A stretch of DNA of 64,000 bases from JAFGPS01 sp964628465 (GTDB lineage Bacteria; Planctomycetota; Phycisphaerae; Sedimentisphaerales; Anaerobacaceae): the NCBI GenBank assembly GCA_964628465.1, contig CAZVOA010000017.1:4359-68358 (forward strand). The letters are read 5' to 3'. The notes beneath the pieces are model-generated. The model ran no database searches. It worked only from the letters and a program-made list of their open reading frames with translations, and was not told the DNA's origin. Position numbers and translations under genes: made by a program. Positions within the stretch are counted from its first letter, which is position 1. Every line of letters starts with the position of its first letter. This document shows positions 8,682-15,675 of the stretch, piece after piece.

Positions 8682-10328
8682 TTATCTTCTTTCAATGCTT
8701 TTATAAAAAGCCCCCGCGGCTTGACCCCATTTCTTCCCGTTTTCACTTCCATCAGGTATAATAATTGCCGCTTTTTCAGGTGCGGCGGTTATGCTTATTC
8801 CAGAATCTGTTTCATCAAACTTCCAATGCGCTACAAGATTTGATACTGTTGAACCTGATTTTATAATGCTTATTTCATTTGGTTCCAATCCTCTATCATA
8901 TATCTGCACATCATCAATCCAGCCGTTCCAGTTTCTATTGGATTCCTGAGCGTTTTGACCTATTTGCACATTATAATTATTTGTACTTATCGAACCGGTT
9001 GTATTTGTCGATTTATCAAGTACTCCATCAATATATATTTTTATGGCAGAACCGTTATAAACACCGGCTACATGATGCCACTGATTATCTGCTGATATTG
9101 TTGTATTGCTCAAGATTTGGCCATACTGATTAATACTTATGCCAGAACATGAAAATTCAATTCTATTTGTGTTCGAATATCTCTGAAGCCTCCATGCACT
9201 GTCACCTTTCGTAACTATCGCCTGATAGCTTTTATTAAAGACGCCGACTTTTATCCAGGCGGCTACTGTAATCTGATTTCTAATATCAAAGAGACTCTCA
9301 TTTTCTACTTCAGTATAATCATTGATTCCGTCAAATAGTAATCCGCCGTTATATTTACCCTCTGATTTTTCTACTCCATTATACAGAGACACAACTGTTT
9401 CGTTGCCTGAAGAATCACGAGCGATTTCATATATTCCAGCTTTCGCGAACAAACCGCCAAGCTGACTAATATTCGTATCGGAATCTAAAAATACATGTCC
9501 GTCAACTACCGCCAAACCATTAATATTTAAGACGGAATTTTTAACCAGGTATAAATCACCTGTTATATACAAAGCCGGAAGATTTTTACCTGCTGTGATT
9601 GTCAGATTTAAACCTTCCTGTATAAATAAATCGCCATTAACAAGAAGCATTCCTTCAATGTCACTGGACAAAGAACTATTCCCTGAATAATAGGTAACAC
9701 CCGACTCATTCTTGAAATCATCTACGGTAATTTCCGGCCAGACAAGAGACAAACTCTCTCCGCTATATAACTGCCCGGTTTTTAGTCCGGTAAAACTGAC
9801 CGCGAAAACGTCACCGTCAATCGTTCCGAGATTACTTAAAACACCATTACAATAAACATCACCATTTACTGTCATCGAATCTGTCAAAGTTAAACCAACG
9901 CCGCTCCATAAAGCTACACATGGATCGAGGCGTAATAATGCTCTTAAATTGCTTTGCCCGACTTTTTCGCCGTCTCGCATTCCGTAAGCATTGCTGTCAA
10001 TAATATAATTGCAGCGATCCGCCGAATCCTGTTCGACAAATACATCATAATATTCACTGCCGCCATCGACTAATTGCAGTCCGGCTGCTCCTGTATAATA
10101 TTCATCTTGCACATCCTGCGGGTTTAGAATCAGCCCTCTCGCTTGTTCAAGACCGGATTCGGCTAAGTAATCCATTTGCCCGCGCAGAACCATATTCCTG
10201 CCGCAGGCCAATTCGACATCGCTTTTGGACAGAAAGCCCAGCGATAGTACCGTTATCACCATGATAAGGATAAGCACTGCAAGCAAAACTACGCCGGGTC
10301 GGGATTTATGATTCCTTCTCATATTCAT
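8682..10328 (-). CDS. GspK/PilX-like minor pseudopilin fused to a LamG domain
   Basis: A 548-residue protein. The N-terminus (RPGVVLLAVLILIMVITVL, about 10-30) followed by a long helix with LAESGLEQAR is the PilX/GspK pattern; the mature protein lacks the usual Glu5, as GspK proteins do. A beta-rich middle (about 130-300) repeats NGDVY/DGDVF/NGDLF/TGDLY units, like a small beta-solenoid. Residues about 328-490 form a concanavalin A-like/LamG domain (FDGINDYTEV, AAWIKVG, WHHVAGVYNG, YIDGVLD, WIDDVQIYDR). LamG domains bind carbohydrate or protein. GspK sits at the pseudopilus tip, so this is a likely tip adhesin or substrate-binding subunit. It lies 3 bases after the GspJ-like gene. Confidence 0.88.
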   Translation of the reverse strand: MNMRRNHKSRPGVVLLAVLILIMVITVLSLGFLSKSDVELACGRNMVLRGQMDYLAESGLEQARGLILNPQDVQDEYYTGAAGLQLVDGGSEYYDVFVEQDSADRCNYIIDSNAYGMRDGEKVGQSNLRALLRLDPCVALWSGVGLTLTDSMTVNGDVYCNGVLSNLGTIDGDVFAVSFTGLKTGQLYSGESLSLVWPEITVDDFKNESGVTYYSGNSSLSSDIEGMLLVNGDLFIQEGLNLTITAGKNLPALYITGDLYLVKNSVLNINGLAVVDGHVFLDSDTNISQLGGLFAKAGIYEIARDSSGNETVVSLYNGVEKSEGKYNGGLLFDGINDYTEVENESLFDIRNQITVAAWIKVGVFNKSYQAIVTKGDSAWRLQRYSNTNRIEFSCSGISINQYGQILSNTTISADNQWHHVAGVYNGSAIKIYIDGVLDKSTNTTGSISTNNYNVQIGQNAQESNRNWNGWIDDVQIYDRGLEPNEISIIKSGSTVSNLVAHWKFDETDSGISITAAPEKAAIIIPDGSENGKKWGQAAGAFYKSIERR

Positions 10329-10331
10329 AAC

Positions 10332-10982
10332 TTAATCGTCATCGTTAATAATATTGCCGCTTCCATCGAGATAATTGCTATTCGAGCTTCTCAAAGCCGC
10401 GTTTATCTGGTATTGTCTCACAATATTATTTTCGGTCATCTCAAACTCAATATTAACAAACTTACTGTTTGGCGGCAGAGCATCAAGGTGAAATTCGACG
10501 TTGCCGCATTCAGCCAATAACTTAACAGACTCTGTATCGCTGGTGTATGAAGACCACCAGTTGGTCGAATAAGCCTGTATCGAAGCAATATCTATTACCG
10601 AATTATTACTTGAAGAAAATGTATAAATATATAAATGATTCCTGTCCGTACCGAAATCTATATAAGCAAGTTCATTAATATTAATTTTATTATCGTTATT
10701 TTTATCAGCAAGCCAGATAGTTATATCATCATCGCTTGCGGAACATATCATATTACAATTGCGAATAAGCTCATGAATCCTTAAAGTCGTAAAACGAACC
10801 TGTGCCTGACTGCGGCTTATATCACCTGTCGATTTATTAGCGGAACTTAACGCAAACGCCAAAGTTGAAACCGCGGAAAGAATAATACCGGTAACAACCA
10901 AAGCAACCATCAACTCAACTAAAGTTAATCCTCTTTCGTTTTTTTTTATTTTCTCATACATTTTATTTTTTTGTATTCTCAA
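10332..10982 (-). CDS. GspJ/PilW-like minor pseudopilin with EF-hand-type loop
   Basis: A 216-residue prepilin: leader ending in ERG, then LTLVE and a hydrophobic helix (about 19-48), followed by a beta-rich domain typical of GspJ/PilW. Residues 93-104 (DKNNDNKININE) fit the 12-residue EF-hand calcium loop with acidic or polar groups at 1, 3, 5 and 12. Pseudopilins often bind calcium, although not usually by a canonical EF-hand. The gene is 3 bases upstream of the GspK-LamG gene, consistent with the GspI-J-K tip complex being made as a unit. Confidence 0.87.
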   Translation of the reverse strand: MRIQKNKMYEKIKKNERGLTLVELMVALVVTGIILSAVSTLAFALSSANKSTGDISRSQAQVRFTTLRIHELIRNCNMICSASDDDITIWLADKNNDNKININELAYIDFGTDRNHLYIYTFSSSNNSVIDIASIQAYSTNWWSSYTSDTESVKLLAECGNVEFHLDALPPNSKFVNIEFEMTENNIVRQYQINAALRSSNSNYLDGSGNIINDDD

Positions 10983-11012
10983 TACAACTTGTCATTCTGA
11001 TCAAAACGACTT

Positions 11013-11112
11013 TGTCATTCTGAACGCAGTGAAGAATCTGGGTCGCGAATATAGCTTTCCTGTGTTTATTCTGTTTCGCAAGCCAGATGCTTCATTTCAT
11101 TCAGCATGACAA
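11013..11112. repeat. MITE-like element with about 26-base inverted ends (family A copy 1)
   Basis: The left end begins GTCATTCTGAACGCAGTGAA and continues to GAATCT. The right end, read in reverse complement, begins GTCATGCTGAATGAAATGAA and continues to GCATCT, so the ends are imperfect inverted repeats. There is no open frame inside. It sits between the GspJ-like and GspI-like genes. The same left end occurs at 40352-40378, and partial starts of it lie at 10991 and 13086. Confidence 0.75.
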
Positions 11113-11125
11113 TCATCGTCGGTTT

Positions 11126-11578
11126 TTACTCACTTATAAGCCTTGTTAATGTCGCCATTTCTCTGCCGCTGTAATTTACCTGAACCGTAACAAGTATAAA
11201 ACCCAAACCACTCGAACTAACGCCAGGTGATATGGGTACATCTACATATTCGCTTGTAACAGTCCTGCTGAAATTTAAATAAGCAGGATCGGTAAATACA
11301 TTACCCTGCGAATCTTTAACCTGTCCCTGCGATTCGGATTTATTATAATTGGCAACTATTTCATCGAACGGCGTATTAATTGCCTTTTCAACCAAATCAC
11401 TTGCCAGTTTAGCGGCTAAAGTGCTGCGCGTACCTTCCGCCTGTACGGAAGCACCACTTGAAAAAGGCAGCAGCACACCGGCTGCTGCCATTCCCAAGAT
11501 TACCATGGCAAGCATAGCTTCCGCGAGCGTAAAACCATATTCACCCCCGCCGCTATGCCGCATTCTTTTAATATTCAT
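11126..11578 (-). CDS. GspI/PilV-like minor pseudopilin
   Basis: With the ATG at 11578 the protein has 150 residues. A short basic leader ends in EYG, then FTLAE and a hydrophobic helix (mature Glu5 present), then a small beta domain with SPGVSSSGLGFILVTVQVNY, as in GspI/PilV. The frame extends upstream to 11698, but that would run far into the GspG-like gene and add an unlikely long leader. The 11578 start overlaps that gene by only 11 bases, suggesting translational coupling. Other inner starts (11599, 11563) are possible. It would belong to the tip complex with the GspJ- and GspK-like products. Confidence 0.85.
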   Translation of the reverse strand: MNIKRMRHSGGGEYGFTLAEAMLAMVILGMAAAGVLLPFSSGASVQAEGTRSTLAAKLASDLVEKAINTPFDEIVANYNKSESQGQVKDSQGNVFTDPAYLNFSRTVTSEYVDVPISPGVSSSGLGFILVTVQVNYSGREMATLTRLISE

Positions 11579-12095
11579 AATATTTTTTGCCGTTATCATC
11601 TGTTCCCGGTGAATCAGGTCGAATTTCTCCAGTCGCGGCCTTATATACCCAGCCGTGACTATTATCACCGTCAGCGGGGAAATCCGCACCGTCAGCAAGC
11701 ATCTGAATAGTTTTTAACTTATTCAACGGATTCACTGGTACCATCTGCATATAAGGGCCGCGTTCGTAACCTGCGGTTCCAATTGCCGCTGTTTCACCCA
11801 AAGAGTTGCTCGCTAAAGTAGCCTGGTTAATGAACGTATCCTCACTAACAGCAGAACCTGCGCCATTAGTATAACCGGGAGCAACATCAAGGTGATGTAC
11901 CTTATAAATCAATACAAATCTTTTAAGCAATTGTAAATCTATACCAAGTGAACTTTCCTGCGAAGATAATACACCGGCTGAAGCAAATGGTATAACAACC
12001 GCCGCAAGAATCCCGAGAATAACGACAACAATCAGAATCTCTACAAGCGTAAACGCCTGTTCTTTATTTTTGATATTTTTAATTTTTGTATTCAT
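11568..12095 (-). CDS. GspG-like pseudopilin, second copy
   Basis: A 175-residue prepilin. The leader of 14 residues ends in QA, so Ala rather than Gly stands at -1, followed by FTLVEILIVVVILGILAAVVIP, which is almost identical to the helix of the other GspG-like pilin upstream. The C-terminal domain carries GPYMQMVPVNPLNKLKT and a GWVYKAATGEI ending, the GspG hairpin region. Prepilin peptidases tolerate Ala at -1, but processing may be slower. It may be a specialised pilin rather than the main one. It overlaps the GspI-like gene start slightly. Confidence 0.88.
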   Translation of the reverse strand: MNTKIKNIKNKEQAFTLVEILIVVVILGILAAVVIPFASAGVLSSQESSLGIDLQLLKRFVLIYKVHHLDVAPGYTNGAGSAVSEDTFINQATLASNSLGETAAIGTAGYERGPYMQMVPVNPLNKLKTIQMLADGADFPADGDNSHGWVYKAATGEIRPDSPGTDDNGKKYYEY

Positions 12096-12113
12096 TTTCG
12101 TGTCGCTTTCATC

Positions 12114-12158
12114 AAAAAGGCTGACCAGCTATCGGTATCAACCTTGGCATGGTCAGCC
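12114..12158 (-). terminator. intrinsic terminator or attenuator after the major pseudopilin gene
   Basis: GGCTGACCA at 12119-12127 pairs perfectly with TGGTCAGCC at 12150-12158. On the minus strand the hairpin is followed by a run of five T (12114-12118). It lies between the major GspG-like gene and the rest of the operon, so partial read-through would give much more major pilin than downstream products. Confidence 0.7.
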
Positions 12159-12218
12159 TGTATTTTAGCTGGATTTAGCTGCTTAATTTATAAGCAGCAA
12201 TTCCTTCTATTGACTATA

Positions 12219-12680
12219 TTAGAGTTTCAAATGATCTGTATTGTCACAAGCATTGAATGCACCTGTTGATGTATTGAAATACCAACCTGAATCCTCAGTC
12301 ACAGCAGTAGCAGTACCCGTTGTAACAATATTTGTATTTGCAAACTGATTATTCGGTACCTTCTGTAAATATGGACCATAACAAAATACTGTTGTTTTTG
12401 TTGCATTTTCATTGCCATCTACATCTGTGTACATAGTCATTGAAGGCCATGTCTCTTTACCATCTGCATCTACGGCAAAAGTAAGAGGTAAAGCATCATT
12501 ATGCTGTATCTTGTACAACTCAATTTGTGAACGCACTGTCTGCAAATCACTGCAAAGACTTGATGTTTTGGCTTCTGTGCTTGCATCTGTAAACTGAGGA
12601 ATAACGATTGCGGCAAGAATGCCAAGAATAACTACGACGATCAATATTTCGACTAATGTAAATCCACTTTTAGCTCTCAT
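12219..12680 (-). CDS. GspG-like major pseudopilin
   Basis: A 153-residue prepilin with a very short leader (MRAKSG) and the mature start FTLVEILIVVVILGILAAIVIP, giving the strongest prepilin signature in the cluster. The C-terminal domain has the GspG features: GPYLQKVPNNQF and a final GWYFNTSTGAF strand pair. An AAGGGG ribosome site lies close to the ATG. It is the first gene of the operon, has a structured leader upstream and a terminator just downstream, as expected for the most abundant subunit. It should polymerise into the pseudopilus shaft. Confidence 0.93.
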   Translation of the reverse strand: MRAKSGFTLVEILIVVVILGILAAIVIPQFTDASTEAKTSSLCSDLQTVRSQIELYKIQHNDALPLTFAVDADGKETWPSMTMYTDVDGNENATKTTVFCYGPYLQKVPNNQFANTNIVTTGTATAVTEDSGWYFNTSTGAFNACDNTDHLKL

Positions 12681-12742
12681 TTTATAACCCCTTAAAATAT
12701 ATTTGTTTTCTGATTTAAATTTGTTACTGTGTTTTTTGCTCC

Positions 12743-12774
12743 GTCCTTACGGACTGTATCGACCCAATCGATAC
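12743..12774 (-). promoter_or_regulatory. two-hairpin leader element before the major pseudopilin gene
   Basis: Read on the minus strand, GTATCGA and TCGATAC (12768-12774 and 12756-12762) form a 7-base-pair hairpin. One base further on GTCC-GTAA-GGAC (12743-12754) forms a tetraloop hairpin. They lie 63 bases before the ATG at 12680. This could be an mRNA-stabilising or regulatory leader. It does not match a riboswitch class that I recognise. Confidence 0.45.
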
Positions 12775-13151
12775 TAAACTTAACATCACTCTTCTCTTCC
12801 GTTTGACTCCTCCAAAAATATTTGTAAGCATTACAATTCTTCTAATTTCTACATCAAAAAGTCATTCTTAATGACTTACTAACAACAGAATTAAAAAAAC
12901 GTCCGAAAACTACTTTTTTGATTTTTCCGCAAGTTAATTTAATCATCCAAACAAAATATAGAAAATAAAAAAAATAGTGCAAAAAATAATAAAAAAATAT
13001 TTATTTTATTAAGCAGCAAATACCCTGCTATTGCCGCAGCCTTGCCAGAGAAACTAATGATCTGTAACTTAACAAACGAAGTGTGTCATTCTGATCACTG
13101 TATCTGATTTTCAGGATATGTGTGAAAAAAAACTCAACTTTCTGAAATAAT

Positions 13152-13239
13152 GGGTGGCAGCCTCATCCTGTTTTTTTCAGGATGGGGATGGTAATCTTGA
13201 ACTAAGCCATCCCCAAGCTTTCGCTTGAGGCTGCCACCC
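13152..13239. repeat. nested palindromic element (family C copy 1)
   Basis: GGGTGGCAGCCTCA (13152-13165) is a perfect inverted match to TGAGGCTGCCACCC (13226-13239). Inside are GGGGATGG with CCATCCCC, and a small hairpin CATCCTG-T7-CAGGATG. A half copy lies at 39453-39485. The whole could fold into a cruciform or a multi-stem RNA. Confidence 0.8.
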
Positions 13240-13258
13240 GTCCGTGGCGTGTGAATGG

Positions 13259-13278
13259 ATTCCCGCCTGCGCGGGAAT
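13259..13278. repeat. hairpin repeat, family D copy 1
   Basis: ATTCCCGC-CTGC-GCGGGAAT, a perfect 8-base-pair hairpin with a 4-base loop, followed by GACAAAG. Related copies are at 39506-39525 and 52308-52327. The pattern ATTCCC-N8-GGGAAT resembles dispersed hairpins known from other bacteria, such as the neisserial dRS3 type. Confidence 0.75.
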
Positions 13279-13378
13279 GACAAAGTCGTTATCCGGCTTC
13301 GTTAAATTAATTACGCCGTGACAAGAAATCAGTGTAATCAGTGAAATCTGTGTCTAATAATATTTGGCTGCGGCTATG

Positions 13379-14716
13379 TCACGCTGTGATAGTTTTGGGG
13401 AGAGTGAAACTGAATGTTGAGCCGCCTTCGGGATTGTTATTTGCCCAGATTTTTCCGCCGTGCTTTTCGATAACCTGTTTGGCGAAAGATAAGCCAAGAC
13501 CCGTTCCGTCCCGTTCGACTTTGCGGGCATTTTCCGCTCGATGGAATTCCTCGAATATTTTTTCCTCTTCACCTTTCGGAATTCCAATACCCGTATCCTT
13601 AATCTGAACCAGGTATTCGTCAGGTTTTTCTTTTAAAGTTAAAACTATGCGGCCGCCGGAAGGAGTGTACCGAACCGCGTTAAAGAGCAGATTCGTAAGA
13701 GTTTCTTCGATAAGAACTTTTTCACCTGAAATATTAATAACATTTTCAGTCCCTTCATAACTCAGGTTTATCTTCTTTTCATTGGCTCGGTTTTGAACCG
13801 TCATAATTGCGCTCGATATTATCTTGTTGAGATGGAAATGTTCTGCTTCCAGTTTGCCGGCAAGATTCAGCCGGGTGATTTTGAGTAACGCTGTAATGAA
13901 ATTTATACACTTATGCGTTCTGCGATACGCCCTGCCGACCAAATCCTTCTGTTTTTCATTAAGCGGCCCGACCATTTCGCTTTGTACCGGATTTATACAG
14001 CTTTCAATCGCCGCGAGGTGTCCTTTTATATCATGAGTGACACGCAGGACATATTCGTTTTTAATCACATCTTTTTCCATGAGTTTTTTATTCGCCTGTT
14101 CCAATCCGTCTTCCTGCTCTCTCAACTGCTCCATAATGGAATTTGTCATATACACAACAAGAACGAGCGTACTTGAAAATACGAAAAGCGTTCCGCTGAT
14201 AAATGTGAAATCCTTATATAGTTCATGTGCCGCGAAGCCGGTAAGTTCGTAGTGAGGGATAATCCTGAAACACTCAAGAAAAACGATAAGACTAAAAAGA
14301 AAGATGGCAACCCCAGCCTGTATATAACTGCTGCGTTGTTTACAGAGAATGCTGCCGATTATCATGTGAAAGACAAAAAAGAAGCAAAATGGATTTTCGA
14401 TTCCGCCTGAGAAATGCAGTATTGCAGTTAAAATAAAAAGATCAGCAAAAATCTGAAACATAATCATTTTGCTGATCGTTTTTTCTTCAGGCTCTTGTCC
14501 TGATTTTGTTAATTGGCCGATATAAACAAACAGGATAAAATTGTATAATAATAATATTCCTGTTATAAAGTATAGTTCCTTTTCCGGTAACGCTACTTTC
14601 ATGGCGTTTTTCGCGAAAAACACTCCCAAACCGAGAACTAAAATAGCAACCCATCTCAGTTTGACAAGCCATCGGGCGCTTTGGATTCGCCTCGAGCTTT
14701 TAAGCAGAGTTTCCAT
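13379..14716 (-). CDS. multi-pass sensor histidine kinase with RegB-like quinone-site motif
   Basis: A 445-residue kinase with about six membrane helices (residues about 20-192), a short coiled-coil, a HisKA domain with H228 in VTHDIKGHL, and an HATPase domain (NLLFNAVRYT, DTGIGIP, GTGLGLSFAKQ). In the membrane part, residues 104-110 read GGIENPF, which fits the GGxxNPF motif described in RegB/PrrB as part of the ubiquinone-binding site. A Cys lies 12 residues after the phospho-His (C240). RegB kinases sense quinone redox state. Position after the hydrogenase operon and a lone regulator supports redox or hydrogen signalling. The signal is inferred, not shown. Confidence 0.9.
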   Translation of the reverse strand: METLLKSSRRIQSARWLVKLRWVAILVLGLGVFFAKNAMKVALPEKELYFITGILLLYNFILFVYIGQLTKSGQEPEEKTISKMIMFQIFADLFILTAILHFSGGIENPFCFFFVFHMIIGSILCKQRSSYIQAGVAIFLFSLIVFLECFRIIPHYELTGFAAHELYKDFTFISGTLFVFSSTLVLVVYMTNSIMEQLREQEDGLEQANKKLMEKDVIKNEYVLRVTHDIKGHLAAIESCINPVQSEMVGPLNEKQKDLVGRAYRRTHKCINFITALLKITRLNLAGKLEAEHFHLNKIISSAIMTVQNRANEKKINLSYEGTENVINISGEKVLIEETLTNLLFNAVRYTPSGGRIVLTLKEKPDEYLVQIKDTGIGIPKGEEEKIFEEFHRAENARKVERDGTGLGLSFAKQVIEKHGGKIWANNNPEGGSTFSFTLPKTITA

Positions 14717-14728
14717 AAGCTTTTAATG

Positions 14729-15118
14729 CTATTTTAAAAGTTTTCCGACCTTCTCTATTAGCACGTCCGGCTTAACCGGTTTCGTAAGATATTCGTCAAC
14801 CGGAAGCCATGATTCATCGCCGGCAGCGGACTTGAAGTCGATTCCCATTTTATCTTTAATAGAAGTAAGCATAAGAATCGGTATATCCTTATATTTGTCA
14901 TCCGCTTTCAATTTTCTTGCTAATATAAAGCCATCCTGCGTGGTGCTCATCATTACGTCAAGAATGATTAAATCAGGAAGTTCTTCCTCAAGACTTTCCA
15001 TAGCCTGCTCGATACCACCAGCATTACTAACTACGTAATGTTTATTCTCAAGAATAACTCTCATAGCTTCGGTAATATCAGGATCATCATCTACGATAAG
15101 AATCTTTGCTTCATTCAT
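14729..15118 (-). CDS. single-domain response regulator, hydrogenase-linked
   Basis: A 129-residue receiver domain with D10-D12, phospho-acceptor D54 and a conserved Lys in YLTKPVKP; there is no DNA-binding domain. The stretch after D54 (MMSTTQDGF) and the insertion near residue 100 (GDESWLPVDE) are longer than in CheY. It is 12 bases upstream of the RegB-like kinase gene, its probable partner, and 98 bases downstream of the hydrogenase maturation protease gene with no clear terminator between. With no output domain, the response must pass through another protein. Confidence 0.9.
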   Translation of the reverse strand: MNEAKILIVDDDPDITEAMRVILENKHYVVSNAGGIEQAMESLEEELPDLIILDVMMSTTQDGFILARKLKADDKYKDIPILMLTSIKDKMGIDFKSAAGDESWLPVDEYLTKPVKPDVLIEKVGKLLK

Positions 15119-15216
15119 CCGTATTTTCCTTCATTTTTTAAAATTATGTTTATCTTTAATATTTTAAACTTTTTCAGACTTATGTGTCAATAACTATCTC
15201 AACCAGCCTAAAAACC

Positions 15217-15675
15217 CTAACCAAGCTCATCACAAATAACTTTTATATAACTATCGATATTGTCTTCAAGTTCTTTGCTGATAATTCGGCCCAAAGTAAT
15301 AGTTTTAGGCTGTATGCCGAACAAAACTATTTCCTTTGGGCACTGTTCCATGAGCTTTGACATAGTTATAATTTTCATAATATCCTGCTCATGCAAAGAC
15401 TGATGAGCAAGCTGTTTTACACTTTTAACCTGGTCCGGCGTAAATCTTCTCATCCGGCCCGGTTCTTCGTCCATATACGCACAATCGATAATAATCGCTC
15501 TGTCTCTGCCCTCGAACAGGTGCAGCAATGTTATACCGCCTGTTCCGGCATCGAAAAAATCAGCTTCAGGGAACTGTTCAGAAAGCTCGGCAAGCCTGTT
15601 GATAAGGAAAATGCCAATACCTTCATCCGACATTAACGGATTGCCCAGTCCCAATACTATCGTCGGCTTTTTCAT
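15217..15675 (-). CDS. [NiFe]-hydrogenase maturation protease (HyaD/HycI family)
   Basis: From the ATG at 15675 the protein has 152 residues, the usual size. GLGNPLMSDEGIG at the N-terminus holds the nickel-sensing acidic residue, and FDAGTGGITLL and IIIDCAY are further family blocks. The enzyme removes the C-terminal tail of the large subunit after nickel insertion. The start overlaps the stop of the large-subunit gene as ATGA, so the two are translationally coupled. The frame continues 14 codons upstream, but that extension lies inside the neighbour gene and adds nothing conserved. Its substrate is almost certainly the adjacent hydA product. Confidence 0.93.
   Translation of the reverse strand: MKKPTIVLGLGNPLMSDEGIGIFLINRLAELSEQFPEADFFDAGTGGITLLHLFEGRDRAIIIDCAYMDEEPGRMRRFTPDQVKSVKQLAHQSLHEQDIMKIITMSKLMEQCPKEIVLFGIQPKTITLGRIISKELEDNIDSYIKVICDELG

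Larger units (their letters stand above)
12681..13378. other. 698-base gene-free region: pilin leader plus repeats
   Basis: No convincing gene is present. From right to left it holds the dispersed hairpin repeat at 13259-13278, a large inverted-repeat element at 13152-13239, a very AT-rich tract (about 12940-13010) likely to contain the promoter of the pilus operon, a GGAGG (read on the minus strand at 12809-12813) with no start codon close enough to use it, and a pair of hairpins at 12743-12774. Confidence 0.6.

Noticed and set aside
12740..12786. A possible 20-codon leader peptide (MLSLVSIGSIQ...) before the major pseudopilin gene
   Set aside because: The GGAGG lies about 22 bases before its ATG, too far, and the sequence is better explained by hairpins.
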